Source: Mesorhizobium muleiense (GTDB lineage Bacteria; Pseudomonadota; Alphaproteobacteria; Rhizobiales; Rhizobiaceae). Taken from it: a DNA stretch of 64,000 nucleotides. Each line of letters begins with the position of its first letter. Positions within the stretch are counted from its first letter, which is position 1. Made by a program: the position numbers and the translations under genes. Below, in pieces: positions 53,046-62,049 of the stretch. The notes under the pieces are model-generated. The model ran no database searches and was not told the DNA's origin. It saw only the letters and a program-made list of their open reading frames with translations. The DNA is taken from contig NZ_FNEE01000017.1 of assembly GCF_900099905.1 (NCBI RefSeq), positions 62,001-126,000 of the forward strand, in the 5' to 3' direction.

Positions 53046-54482
53046 ATGTACACGAACTACGGACTGTTCATCGACGGCAAGTGGCGCAAGGCGTCTGATG
53101 GTGGAACAGCACCCGTCATGAGTCCGGCGACGGAAAAGCCGCTGGGCGAGGTTCCCATCGCCACGCGCGCCGACACGGCAGAAGCGCTTAACAGCGCCGC
53201 CCGTGGGTTTTCCGCCTGGAAATCCAAGGGTGGTTTTGAGCGCGCGTCCGCCCTGCATGCCATCGCGGACGAGATGATCCGCCGCAAGGACGAGGCCGCA
53301 CGGATGATCTCCAGCGAGACCGGCAAGCCTATTGCCCAGTCCGAGCGCGAGTGGGGGCTCGCGGTCGACCAGTTCCGCTGGTACGCCGAGGAGGCCCGCC
53401 GGATCTATGGGCGCGTCATTGAATCGCGCGTACCCGGCGGTCGGTTCGAAGTTCTGCACGAGCCTGTCGGGATCGCCGCCGCCTTCACCGCCTGGAACTT
53501 TCCGGCAGCACTGATTGCCCGCAAAGTGGCGCCGGCACTGGCGGCCGGTTGCTCGACGATCGTCCGGCCGTCAAGTCAGACGCCGGGGACGGCGATGCTG
53601 ATGGTCGACTGCATCCGCGCCGGCAATCTTCCTGCCGGCACCGTCAGTCTGGTCGTTGGACCCACGAGCACGACCTATGCGCCGATCATGGCTTCGCCGG
53701 CGGTGCGCAAGGTGTCCCTCACCGGCTCGACGCGTGTCGGCCAGCAGATGATCCGCGATGCCGCCGACACCGTGAAGAAGGTGTCAATGGAGCTTGGCGG
53801 CAACGCGCCGCTAATCGTCTTCGACGACGCCGACCTAGACGCCGCGCTCAGCGTTTCCGTCCCGACCAAATACGCCAATGCCGGGCAGGTCTGCGTCACC
53901 CCGGACCGTTTCTTCGTCCACGAAAGCCTGCACGACGCTTTCGTGGAGGGCTTCGTTCAACGAGCCCAGGCGTTGAAACTGGGCGACGGGCTCGACCCCT
54001 CCGTGCAGATGGGGCCGCTGATCAATGCCGGCCGGCTGTCCGAGGTCGAAGACATCGTGTCGGACGCAGTGAAAGCAGGCGCTAAGCTGGTCGCGGGCGG
54101 GCATCGCGCCGCAGCGTTCAATGCCGGCCATTTTCACGAACCCACGGTCCTGACCGATGTTGCCGACGACATGCGGGTCTTTGCCGAGGAGAATTTCGGC
54201 CCGATCGCGGCGATCACCCGGTTTTCGTCGGACAATGAGGTTCTGGAGCGCGCGAACGCGTCACCGATGGGGCTTTCCGCCTACGCCTTCACGTCAAGCC
54301 CGAAACGCGCGCGCCGCACGGTGGCGGAGTTGAAGGCGGGCATGGTCGGCATAAACAGCTTCGCTCTCGCCGCATCGGAAGCCCCGTTCGGCGGCACGAA
54401 TTATTCTGGAATGGGTCGCGAAGGCGGCAGCGAGGGGATCGGCGACTACCTCGACACCAAGCTTGCGCAGATCGTGTTCTGA
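53046..54482 (+). CDS. NAD(P)-dependent aldehyde dehydrogenase (succinate-semialdehyde type)
   Basis: 478 residues. FTAWNFPAALIARKVAPALAA, cofactor loop LTGSTRVGQQM, catalytic Glu in MELGGNAPL and nucleophile Cys in NAGQVCVTPDRFF. It is not of the CoA-acylating IolA type, so it should give a free acid. It lies 3 bp after the dehydrogenase gene and directly before the aldolase, so it probably oxidises the aldehyde released by that aldolase. Substrate inferred only. Confidence 0.88.
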   Translation: MYTNYGLFIDGKWRKASDGGTAPVMSPATEKPLGEVPIATRADTAEALNSAARGFSAWKSKGGFERASALHAIADEMIRRKDEAARMISSETGKPIAQSEREWGLAVDQFRWYAEEARRIYGRVIESRVPGGRFEVLHEPVGIAAAFTAWNFPAALIARKVAPALAAGCSTIVRPSSQTPGTAMLMVDCIRAGNLPAGTVSLVVGPTSTTYAPIMASPAVRKVSLTGSTRVGQQMIRDAADTVKKVSMELGGNAPLIVFDDADLDAALSVSVPTKYANAGQVCVTPDRFFVHESLHDAFVEGFVQRAQALKLGDGLDPSVQMGPLINAGRLSEVEDIVSDAVKAGAKLVAGGHRAAAFNAGHFHEPTVLTDVADDMRVFAEENFGPIAAITRFSSDNEVLERANASPMGLSAYAFTSSPKRARRTVAELKAGMVGINSFALAASEAPFGGTNYSGMGREGGSEGIGDYLDTKLAQIVF

Positions 54483-54492
54483 GGAGGCCGCC

Positions 54493-55308
54493 TTGATCAA
54501 GAACGAGCTCAAGCAGATCTGGGCCGAAGGCCGACCCACGATCAACGGCTGGCTTTCGATCGGCAATCCATTCACCGCCGAGATCATGGCCGCACAGGGC
54601 TATGACAGCGTGAGCATCGACGTCCAGCACGGCGCACTCGACTATTCGATGCTGCTGCCGATGTTCCAGGCGATGCGCGCTTCGGGCGTCGTGCCGATGG
54701 CGCGCGTGCCGTGGCTGGAGCCGGGCATCATCATGAAGGTGCTGGACGCCGGCGCCTACGGCGTCATCTGCCCGATGGTCAACACGCCGCAACAGGCGGC
54801 CGAGTTCGTCAGCTACCTGCGCTATCCGCCCGCCGGCCAGCGCAGCTTCGGCCCGACGCGTGCCAACTTTTCGGCGGGCGCCAATTATGCGGCCGAGGCC
54901 AATGACGAGATCCTGGCCTTCGCCATGGTCGAGACCGCCGAGGCGATGCGCAATCTCGAGGCGATTGCCGCGACGCCAGGGCTCGACGGCATTTATGTCG
55001 GTCCCGCGGACCTGACCTTCAGCTTGCACCAGGGGCGTCTCGCACCGGCCTTCGACCGCGAGGAACCGGAGATGATCGAGGCGCTGCAAACGATCGTTGC
55101 GGCCTGCAAGAAGCATGGCAAACGCGCCGCGCTCCATTGCGGCACGGCCGACTACGCCGCACGTGCCATCGAATGGGGCTTCGACATGACCACCGTCTCG
55201 GGTGACTCCCGCCTGCTTGCCTCCGCCGCGCAGGCAAGTGTCGCTAGCTTCCGCGAATTGACGCGTGCGAAAGCCGTCTCGGTCGAAGCCGGCAAGGAAG
55301 GCTATTGA
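54493..55308 (+). CDS. HpcH/HpaI-family aldolase
   Basis: 271 residues. Family landmarks: INGWLSIGNPFTAEIMAAQG, SIDVQHGALDY, MARVPWLEPGIIMKVLDAGA, CPMVNTPQQA, RSFGPTRA and IYVGPADLTFS. These class II aldolases cleave 2-keto-3-deoxy acids to pyruvate and an aldehyde. A TTG at 54493 has GAGGAGG upstream. Its end overlaps the next start. Together with the aldehyde dehydrogenase and the hydroxyacid dehydrogenase it forms a keto-acid cleavage unit. Confidence 0.87.
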   Translation: MIKNELKQIWAEGRPTINGWLSIGNPFTAEIMAAQGYDSVSIDVQHGALDYSMLLPMFQAMRASGVVPMARVPWLEPGIIMKVLDAGAYGVICPMVNTPQQAAEFVSYLRYPPAGQRSFGPTRANFSAGANYAAEANDEILAFAMVETAEAMRNLEAIAATPGLDGIYVGPADLTFSLHQGRLAPAFDREEPEMIEALQTIVAACKKHGKRAALHCGTADYAARAIEWGFDMTTVSGDSRLLASAAQASVASFRELTRAKAVSVEAGKEGY

Positions 55309-56273
55309 TGCCCCACGTCCTGGTCGCCGGAAAGCTTCATCCAAGCGGCATCGAACTTCTCGATGCGTCGCCCGGCGTCACCTACGACTATGTCGAAGAT
55401 GTCTCTGAGCCAAGCTACGCACCTCTGATCGGCAAGGCCGATGGTCTCGTCATTCGCACCCAGCCCTTGTCGGCTCCGACCGTCGCACGCGCCGAGAGGC
55501 TGAAGATCGTCTCGCGCCATGGCGTCGGCTACGACGCGGTGGATTTGCCCTCTCTCAACCAGCGCGGCATCGCCCTGGCTGTCGTCGGCGACGTTAATTC
55601 GGTGTCGGTGGCCGAGCACGCCATGATGCTGTTGCTGGCGGCAACCAAGCGGCTCATCCGTGCGGATCGTTCGGTCCGCGGCAGCGAATGGGGTTGGCGC
55701 AACCGGCTGGAGGCAAGCGAACTCGCAGGCAAGCGGCTGCTGATCCTCGGGTACGGCCGGATCGGCCGCCACCTGGCGCGCATGGCCGCGGCATTCGGTA
55801 TGGATGTGCGCGCATACGATCCATTCCTTGAGAGGCAAGGCTGGCCGGAGGGGCCGGTCGCGCCGGTGAGCGACTTGCAAGCGGGTCTCGCCTGGGCCGA
55901 TGCGATCTCCGTCAACGTACCCAAGGCCGAGCGCCCGGTGATCGGTCCCGTGGAACTCTCGGCGATGAAGCCGACTGCCGTTCTCATCAACACGGCGCGG
56001 GGCGGCGTCGTCGACGAGGCGGCGCTGATTGCGGCGCTGCGCGAGGGGCGCATCGCAGCGGCCGGTATCGACGTCTTCGACGATGAACCGCCTGCGGCGG
56101 ACCATCCGCTCTTCGGCTTCGACCAGGTGATTCTGACCCCGCACATCGCCGGGCTCACCGCCGAGTGCGGCGAGCGCATGGCAATCTCGTCGGTGCAGAA
56201 CGTGCTCGATTTTTTCGCCGGTCGGATCGACCCGGCGCTGGTGGTAAACGGAGCCGAGTTGAATGGCCGGTGA
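55308..56273 (+). CDS. D-2-hydroxyacid dehydrogenase (phosphoglycerate dehydrogenase-like)
   Basis: 321 residues. Substrate domain with SRHGVGYDAVDLPSL; NAD motif LLILGYGRIGRHLARMAAA; catalytic Arg in INTARGGVVDEAAL, Glu in DVFDDEPP and His in LTPHIAGLT. The ATG at 55308 overlaps the stop of the aldolase gene by one base; a TTG at 55305 is also open. It probably interconverts a 2-keto acid and a D-2-hydroxy acid of the same pathway. Confidence 0.88.
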   Translation: MPHVLVAGKLHPSGIELLDASPGVTYDYVEDVSEPSYAPLIGKADGLVIRTQPLSAPTVARAERLKIVSRHGVGYDAVDLPSLNQRGIALAVVGDVNSVSVAEHAMMLLLAATKRLIRADRSVRGSEWGWRNRLEASELAGKRLLILGYGRIGRHLARMAAAFGMDVRAYDPFLERQGWPEGPVAPVSDLQAGLAWADAISVNVPKAERPVIGPVELSAMKPTAVLINTARGGVVDEAALIAALREGRIAAAGIDVFDDEPPAADHPLFGFDQVILTPHIAGLTAECGERMAISSVQNVLDFFAGRIDPALVVNGAELNGR

Positions 56274-57387
56274 AAAACCTCAACTCAGAATCGGTCTGAT
56301 CGGCACCGGCTTCATGGGCAGGACCCATGTGTTCGGCTTCGCCGCCGCGCAGCGAGTCTTTGATCTTCCCTATGAGCTGGTTCTTCACACCGTCGCGGAC
56401 AGGACCGAAGAGCTCGCGGCGCAGGCGGCGCAGACCTTGGGTTTCGCGCGGGCGAGCGGGGACTGGACGCGTCTGGTCGAGGACCCTGAGATCGACGTGA
56501 TCGACATCACGGCGCCGAATGCCTTCCACAAGGAGATGGCGCTCGGGGCAATCGCCGCTGGCAAGCACGTCTATTGCGAGAAGCCGCTGGCGCCGCTTGC
56601 GGCGGATGCCCGGCAGATGGCCGACGCGGCGGAAGCGGCCGGCGTCAGGACGCAGGTCGGTTTCAACTATCTCTGCAACCCGCTGCTCGCGCTGGCGCGG
56701 GAGATGATCCGCGCGGGTGAGTTGGGCGAGATCCGCAGCTATCGCGGCATCCACGCCGAGGACTACATGGCGGACGCGGACAGCCCGTTCACGTTCCGGC
56801 ATGATCCCGCTGGCGGGGGCGCGTTGGCTGATCTGGGCAGCCATGCGCTGGCCACGGCCGAGTTTCTGCTCGGCCCAGTGGAACAGGTCGTCGGCGATAC
56901 CGTCACCGTCATCGCCAGCCGTCCAGACGGCGGGGGTCGGCACCGAGCTGTAGAGGTCGACGACATCGGCCGCGCATTTCTGCGTTTTGCCAACGGGGCG
57001 TCAGGCAGCATCGAAGCGAGTTGGGTCGCAACCGGCCGCAAGATGCAGCACGATTTCGAGGTTTACGGCACCAAGGGGGCGCTCTTCTTCAGCCAGGAGC
57101 GCTTCAACGAGCTGCATTTCTACAGCACCGCCGATCCCGCCGGCCGGCGCGGCTTTCGGCGGATCGAGGCCGGCCCGGATCACGACCCCTATGGACTCTT
57201 CTGCGTCGCACCGGGCCACCAGCTCGGCTTCAACGATCTGAAGGCTATCGAGGTGGCGCGGTTCGTCTATGCGATCGCCGGGAAGCGAGACGAGCCTTTC
57301 GGCTTCCGGGCCGGCCAACGCATCCAGGAACTGGTGGAGGCAATTCAGGCTTCGGCTCGGGAGAGCAAGTGGCTGAGGACAGGCTGA
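56263..57387 (+). CDS. Gfo/Idh/MocA-family oxidoreductase
   Basis: 374 residues. RIGLIGTGFMGRTHVFGF is the Rossmann motif and VYCEKPLAPLAADARQ the EKP motif; the C-terminal domain has GGGALADLGSHALATAEFLL with the catalytic Asp/His region. Longer than the IdhA-like gene, with insertions typical of polyol or sugar-derivative dehydrogenases. Its start overlaps the previous gene by 11 bp. It is the last gene before the CUT2 transporter. Confidence 0.87.
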   Translation: MAGEKPQLRIGLIGTGFMGRTHVFGFAAAQRVFDLPYELVLHTVADRTEELAAQAAQTLGFARASGDWTRLVEDPEIDVIDITAPNAFHKEMALGAIAAGKHVYCEKPLAPLAADARQMADAAEAAGVRTQVGFNYLCNPLLALAREMIRAGELGEIRSYRGIHAEDYMADADSPFTFRHDPAGGGALADLGSHALATAEFLLGPVEQVVGDTVTVIASRPDGGGRHRAVEVDDIGRAFLRFANGASGSIEASWVATGRKMQHDFEVYGTKGALFFSQERFNELHFYSTADPAGRRGFRRIEAGPDHDPYGLFCVAPGHQLGFNDLKAIEVARFVYAIAGKRDEPFGFRAGQRIQELVEAIQASARESKWLRTG

Positions 57388-57452
57388 TGCGAGGCAGAAA
57401 CTTGATCTCGCATCCCGACGCGTTCGAAATAACAGTTGCATGTTTGATTGTA

Positions 57453-57470
57453 TTGCAATAAATATTGCAA
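57453..57470. promoter_or_regulatory. TTGCAAT-N4-ATTGCAA palindrome upstream of the second CUT2 transporter
   Basis: TTGCAATAAATATTGCAA: perfect 7-bp arms around AAAT, the best of the three related sites. It lies 57 bp upstream of the ATPase start and 66 bp after the previous gene, where a promoter for the transporter is expected. Shares its core with 47267-47280 and 51994-52013. Confidence 0.6.
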
Positions 57471-57526
57471 CAAGAGAGAGGCACGTCGGCCGAGTGCTCA
57501 AGCCGATGTCGCATAGGGAGGAGAGC

Positions 57527-58267
57527 GTGTCTGTACTAGACGTGCGAAGCGTCTCGAAAAGCTTCGGTGCTATCCGCGCCTTGTCGGATGTCAGCTTCAC
57601 GGTTGCTGCCGGCGAGGTGGTTGGCCTGATGGGCGACAACGGCGCCGGCAAGTCGACCATGGTGAAGCTGATTGCGGGGAACTTCCCGCCCTCCGACGGC
57701 GAGATCGCGGTCGATGGCGAGGTCTGCCATTTCCACAAGCCGATCGAGGCACGGGGCGCAGGGATCGAGGTCGTCTATCAGGACCTGGCCTTGGCCGACA
57801 ATCTGACTGCCGCCCAAAATGTCTTTCTCGGCCGCGAGATGAAGAAGGGGTTTTGGCCGTTGCGCGTGCTCGACAAGCAGGCGATGATCAACCGCTCGGC
57901 AAAACTGTTCGCAGAGTTGAAGTCGGAGACGCGGCCGCGGGATCTGGTCAAAAAAATGTCAGGCGGCCAGCGGCAGGCGGTCGCCATTGCCCGCACCCGG
58001 CTCTCCAACGCCAAGCTGGTGCTGATGGATGAGCCGACCGCGGCGATTTCGGTCCGCCAGGTAGCCGAGGTGCTGGAGCTGATCCGGCGGCTCAAATCGC
58101 AGAGTGTGTCGGTGATGCTGATCAGCCACCGCATGCCGGATGTGTTCGCCGTCTGCGACCGCATCATCGTGATGAGACGCGGCTCGAAAGTGGCCGACAA
58201 GGCGACGGAGAATACATCGCCGGAGGAGATCACCGGCCTGATTACAGGAGCGATCCGTGACGCATAG
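57527..58267 (+). CDS. CUT2 ABC transporter ATP-binding protein (FrcA-like)
   Basis: 246 residues, single ATPase domain. Walker A GDNGAGKST, Q-loop in VVYQDLALADNL, signature MSGGQRQAVAIART, Walker B LVLMDEPTAAIS and switch His LISHRMPD. The GTG at 57527 is favoured because GGGAGGAGAG lies just upstream; the frame is open further back. The next gene overlaps its end by 11 bp. Confidence 0.9.
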   Translation: MSVLDVRSVSKSFGAIRALSDVSFTVAAGEVVGLMGDNGAGKSTMVKLIAGNFPPSDGEIAVDGEVCHFHKPIEARGAGIEVVYQDLALADNLTAAQNVFLGREMKKGFWPLRVLDKQAMINRSAKLFAELKSETRPRDLVKKMSGGQRQAVAIARTRLSNAKLVLMDEPTAAISVRQVAEVLELIRRLKSQSVSVMLISHRMPDVFAVCDRIIVMRRGSKVADKATENTSPEEITGLITGAIRDA

Positions 58268-59360
58268 CCAGACTGACACGCTGAAGGAAGGCCATGCGTC
58301 GATCGGCGATGTGGTCGGCATGAGAGAGCAGACCGTTTTCCAGAAGATGATCGCCAGCCAGGCTTTCTGGGTCGCGATCGCGCTCTTCGTGTTGGTGGTC
58401 TTCATGACGTGGCTGGAGCCCAGCTTCGGCACGGTCGCCAACGTCACCAACATCACCCGCAATTTTGCACCTATCGCCATTATGGGGCTGGGCATGACGG
58501 TGGTGCTGATCACCGGCGGCATCGATCTCTCGGTCGGCTCGGTGATGGGGCTGGTCGCCATCGTCGCCGGGCTGCTGCTCACCTGGCACCAGCCTTGGTA
58601 CGTGGCGTTTGGCGCGGGTCTGCTCGCGGGCATGGCCTGTGGAGCCTTCAACGGTTTCTTCGTCGCCTATATCGGCATGCCGTCCTTTGTGGTGACGCTA
58701 GGCATGCTGTCGATCGCGCGTTCGGCGGCGGTCGTGCTGTCCGGCAACCAGATGCTCTACCAGTTCGGACCCGATGCGCCGATCGTCAAGGCAATCGGCC
58801 AGGCCAAATGGCCGCGGCACACGCCGGACGGCTGGGTGCCGCATTGGATCCCGGAGCTGTCCTCGCATTTCTGGGTGATGGTGATCCTCGCACTCATCGT
58901 CGGCTTCGTCTTCATCTTCACCGCGTGGGCCCGTCACCTTTTTGCGATCGGCGGCAATGAACACGCCGCGCGCCTGACCGGCGTGCCGGTCGATCGGGTC
59001 AAGTTCCAGGCGTACGTCTTTTCGGCCTTCTGTGCTGCCGTCGCCTCACTTCTGCTGCTCGGCTACAGCGGCTCGGCGATCAACGCCATGGGAACCGGAT
59101 ACGAGCTTCGCGTCATCGCCGGCACCGTCATCGGCGGCGCCAACCTCATGGGCGGCTACGGCACCGCGTTCGGCGCGGTGATCGGCTCGGCCTTCCTAGA
59201 AGTCATCCGCAACGCACTGCTGATGGCCGGAATCGATTCCAATTGGCAGGGCGCCTTTGTCGGGGCCTTCATCATTCTTGCCGTGCTTCTCGGCATGCAG
59301 ACCTCGGGCAAGTCGCTGCGGGCGACACTGGAGGGTATGTTTACCTGGAAGCGCAAATAG
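58257..59360 (+). CDS. CUT2 ABC transporter permease (FrcC-like)
   Basis: 367 residues with about eight to ten helices. Landmarks: GLGMTVVLITGGIDLSVGSV, GMACGAFNGFFVAYIGMPSF, FAIGGNEHAARLTGVPVDRV and GTVIGGANLMGGYGTAFGAV. The GTG at 58257 is the longest start and overlaps the ATPase gene; an ATG at 58320 would remove a hydrophilic 21-residue tail. It works with the ATPase before it and the binding protein after it. Confidence 0.9.
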   Translation: MTHSQTDTLKEGHASIGDVVGMREQTVFQKMIASQAFWVAIALFVLVVFMTWLEPSFGTVANVTNITRNFAPIAIMGLGMTVVLITGGIDLSVGSVMGLVAIVAGLLLTWHQPWYVAFGAGLLAGMACGAFNGFFVAYIGMPSFVVTLGMLSIARSAAVVLSGNQMLYQFGPDAPIVKAIGQAKWPRHTPDGWVPHWIPELSSHFWVMVILALIVGFVFIFTAWARHLFAIGGNEHAARLTGVPVDRVKFQAYVFSAFCAAVASLLLLGYSGSAINAMGTGYELRVIAGTVIGGANLMGGYGTAFGAVIGSAFLEVIRNALLMAGIDSNWQGAFVGAFIILAVLLGMQTSGKSLRATLEGMFTWKRK

Positions 59361-59417
59361 AATCCGGCGGCCGCAAGCCGTCGGGATAGTGGACGTCAAA
59401 ACAAAGTGGAGGAACAG

Positions 59418-60422
59418 GTGAAAAAAAATATTCTGACGGCGGCGGTGGCGTTTTCCGCGCTGATGGCGGGGCAGGCCTACGCCCAGGAGAAATACACTTT
59501 CGCGCTAGTGCCGAAGAACATGAATAATCCCTTCTTCGACCAGGCCCGCGACGGCTGCAAGAAGGCGGAATCGGAAGCCAACGGCGCCTTCGAATGCATG
59601 TATATCGGCCCCGGCGAGCATGGCGGCGGCGAGGACCAGGTGCAGATCGTGCAGGATCTGGTCGTCAAGAAGGTCGACGGCATCGCCGTCGCCCCGTCCA
59701 ACGCGGCGGCAATGGCCGTCGCGCTTCAGGCCGCCAAGGATGCGGGCATTCCCGTGCTTACCTGGGACTCGGACGTGCTACCGGAGAACAAGGACCTGCG
59801 CGTCGCCTATATCGGCACGCACAATTACGAGATCGGCGTCAACCTCGCCAAGATCGTGCAGACCATTAAGCCGAAGGGCGGCACCATCTGCATCCAGTCG
59901 GGCGGAGCTGCGGCGGCCAACCACAACGAGCGCATGAAGGGCATACGCGATACGCTGGCCGGCAAGGAGTCGGCCGCCTCGCCGGGTGATGCCCTGACCG
60001 GCCAGAACGGCTGGACGGAAGCACCGGGCTGCCCGCTCTATACCAACGACGACTTCGCTCTGTCGGTTCAGCAGTTCCAGGACTTCATGGCGAAGACGCC
60101 AAACCTCGACGCCTTTGTCCCGACAGGCGGCTTTCCGCAATTCATACCGGATGCCAATCGCGCTGCGGTCGAGCCGTACAAGGATAAGATCGCCAAGAAG
60201 GAGCTGGCGCTGGTCGTCGCCGACACGCTGCCGGTGCAGATGGACCAGATGAAGGAAGGTCTGTCGCTCGGCCAGGTCGGACAGCGGCCGTTCGAGATGG
60301 GCTACAAGACAATGCTGGCGCTGAAGGACATGAAGGACGGCAAGCCGGCGCCGGCCGACCCGACCTACACCGGCCTCGACGTCTGCACGCCCGAAACCGC
60401 CGACACCTGCATCGCAAAGTAG
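59418..60422 (+). CDS. CUT2 ABC transporter substrate-binding protein
   Basis: 334 residues. Signal peptide about 1-22 (NILTAAVAFSALMAGQAYA, cut before QEKY). Type I periplasmic fold: FALVPKNMNNPFFDQARDGC, DGIAVAPSNAAAMAVALQAA, VLTWDSDVLPENKDLRVAYI and GTHNYEIGVNLAKIV. Four or more cysteines in the mature protein could form disulfides. The ligand is probably an inositol or sugar derivative given the palindrome shared with iol genes. The GTG at 59418 has GGAGG upstream. Confidence 0.9.
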   Translation: MKKNILTAAVAFSALMAGQAYAQEKYTFALVPKNMNNPFFDQARDGCKKAESEANGAFECMYIGPGEHGGGEDQVQIVQDLVVKKVDGIAVAPSNAAAMAVALQAAKDAGIPVLTWDSDVLPENKDLRVAYIGTHNYEIGVNLAKIVQTIKPKGGTICIQSGGAAAANHNERMKGIRDTLAGKESAASPGDALTGQNGWTEAPGCPLYTNDDFALSVQQFQDFMAKTPNLDAFVPTGGFPQFIPDANRAAVEPYKDKIAKKELALVVADTLPVQMDQMKEGLSLGQVGQRPFEMGYKTMLALKDMKDGKPAPADPTYTGLDVCTPETADTCIAK

Positions 60423-60441
60423 GCGAGGCGCGCAACTCTGC

Positions 60442-60469
60442 GGCGGGCGAGAGGAGACTCTCGCCCGCC
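60442..60469. terminator. Rho-independent terminator after the CUT2 binding-protein gene
   Basis: Perfect 12-bp stem GGCGGGCGAGAG / CTCTCGCCCGCC with a GAGA loop, followed by TTTG. It lies 19 bp after the stop codon and closes the transporter operon on the plus strand. Confidence 0.8.
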
Positions 60470-60613
60470 TTTGCCCCTGTGAGCGACAACAAATCCGTCT
60501 TGTGACTGGCTCAAAATCGACCGCTGCCGTCAGGGCCTCAGAGAAGATTCCGTTGGTCACGGCATGGCAATTTGAAGACGAGTTCCGCGAGTGATCCCAT
60601 TCGGGAGGACCAA

Positions 60614-61690
60614 TTGAGAAAGATACGATACGCCGTTGTGGGCGCGGGCTGGATTGCACAGGAAGCCTTCATGCCCGGTGTGTCCCAGACCGGAAACTCG
60701 ACAATGACGGCGATCGTCAGCGGATCGGCCAAAAACGCCGCGAAGCTCGCCGAATTCTACGGCGTGGAACATGTCTTCAGCTACGAGCAGTACGATCAGA
60801 TGCTCGCATCGGACGTCGCCGATGCGGTCTACGTGGCATTGCCGAACTCCTTGCATGCCGACTATGCGATCCGAGCCCTGAGAGCCGGCAAGCACGCGCT
60901 CGTTGAGAAGCCGCTGGCCACGACCGAGGCAGAATGCGAGGCGATGATCGCCGCCGCCAATGAGAGCGGCGCCTACCTGATGACCGCGTATCGGCTGCAC
61001 AACGAGCCCGGCACAGTTGAACTGCTGGAGCGCATCCGCAGCGGCGAGATCGGCGATCCCCGCATTTTTGCCGCGGTCTTCTCCTTCGTGGCATCGCCTG
61101 ACAATCACCGACTCAAGGCCGCCTATTGGGGCGGTCCCTTGCAGGACATCGGCGTCTACTGCCTGAATGCCGCGCGTCATATCTTTGCGGCCGAGCCGAT
61201 CGAGGCAGTCGCTGTAAAGAGCTTCGGCAACGGCAGCGCCGTCGTCGGGGAGGTCGAGGAGAGCATTGCCGTGACGCTGCGCTTCCCCGAGGGCCGGCTT
61301 GCGCAGTTCATTGCCAGCTTCGGCTCGGATAGTTCGGATTTTTACCACGTGGGCGGAACGAAGGGGAGCGTAACGGCCGACCCGGGCTTCCGTTTCGAGA
61401 CTGCCGTGCGCATGAAGTTTCGGCAGGGCGACATCGGCACCGAAAAGACCTTCCCGCAGACCGACCATTTCGCCGGACAGACCGCGTACTTCTCCGACTG
61501 CATCCTGAATGCCCAACCGCCTGAACCGGATGGGGGAGAGGGGCTTGCTGACGTGCGTGCCCTGCTTGCCATCGAGCGGGCCGCCAGCACAGGCCAGCCT
61601 CAGAAGATAGACACGCCGGCCAGGCAGATCCATCCTACTGCGGATATGATCCGCGTCTTGCCGACAACGGACCTACGGCTGCTTCTCTGA
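60614..61690 (+). CDS. Gfo/Idh/MocA-family oxidoreductase (sugar dehydrogenase-like)
   Basis: 358 residues. Rossmann motif IRYAVVGAGWIAQEAFMPGV, EKP motif in HALVEKPLATTEAEC, and the catalytic stretch YWGGPLQDIGVYCLNAARHI with Lys, Asp and Tyr typical of glucose-fructose oxidoreductase/xylose dehydrogenase relatives. A TTG at 60614 follows GGGAGGA. It lies after the terminator and so has its own transcript or depends on read-through. It is the fourth member of this family in the window. Confidence 0.87.
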   Translation: MRKIRYAVVGAGWIAQEAFMPGVSQTGNSTMTAIVSGSAKNAAKLAEFYGVEHVFSYEQYDQMLASDVADAVYVALPNSLHADYAIRALRAGKHALVEKPLATTEAECEAMIAAANESGAYLMTAYRLHNEPGTVELLERIRSGEIGDPRIFAAVFSFVASPDNHRLKAAYWGGPLQDIGVYCLNAARHIFAAEPIEAVAVKSFGNGSAVVGEVEESIAVTLRFPEGRLAQFIASFGSDSSDFYHVGGTKGSVTADPGFRFETAVRMKFRQGDIGTEKTFPQTDHFAGQTAYFSDCILNAQPPEPDGGEGLADVRALLAIERAASTGQPQKIDTPARQIHPTADMIRVLPTTDLRLLL

Positions 61691-61800
61691 CGCGCTTTCG
61701 TCTCGCAGAACCGGCCAAGACACACTGCGAGAAGCGTTGCCCCCGGTCTGGCGACCACATAGCCCAAGCGAAATCGGCGCAAAACGAACGGCTGATCATC

Positions 61801-62046
61801 GTGCCTGATAGCGAGCACTATGTTCCGATGGAGCAACCTGAAAGTACGCATTCGGTGGAGGCCGCCTTACTCGAGGCGGCGCCGAGTCTCGCCTTCACCG
61901 TGCAAGGCATCGAAGCCGCCCACGAAATCATCGAAAATCGTCTCGATCGTGCTACTCAAATGGGCGTAAGACCGCATAGGCCGCGGTCCTCACCCGACAA
62001 CTACCTTTCGCGTGGTATCCGGATGATTTGTCCGCTAAGGGCCTGA
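61801..62046 (+). pseudogene. Possible C-terminal relic of an alpha/beta hydrolase
   Basis: The frame begins VPDSEHYVPMEQPESTHSVE; LIIVPDSEHYVPMEQPE resembles the segment around the catalytic His of alpha/beta hydrolases. No nucleophile elbow or upstream domain is present, and the 30 residues before it are not recognisable. The following residues have no clear family. The rest of 61691-62049 holds nothing I recognise. Confidence 0.3.
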
Positions 62047-62049
62047 AAC

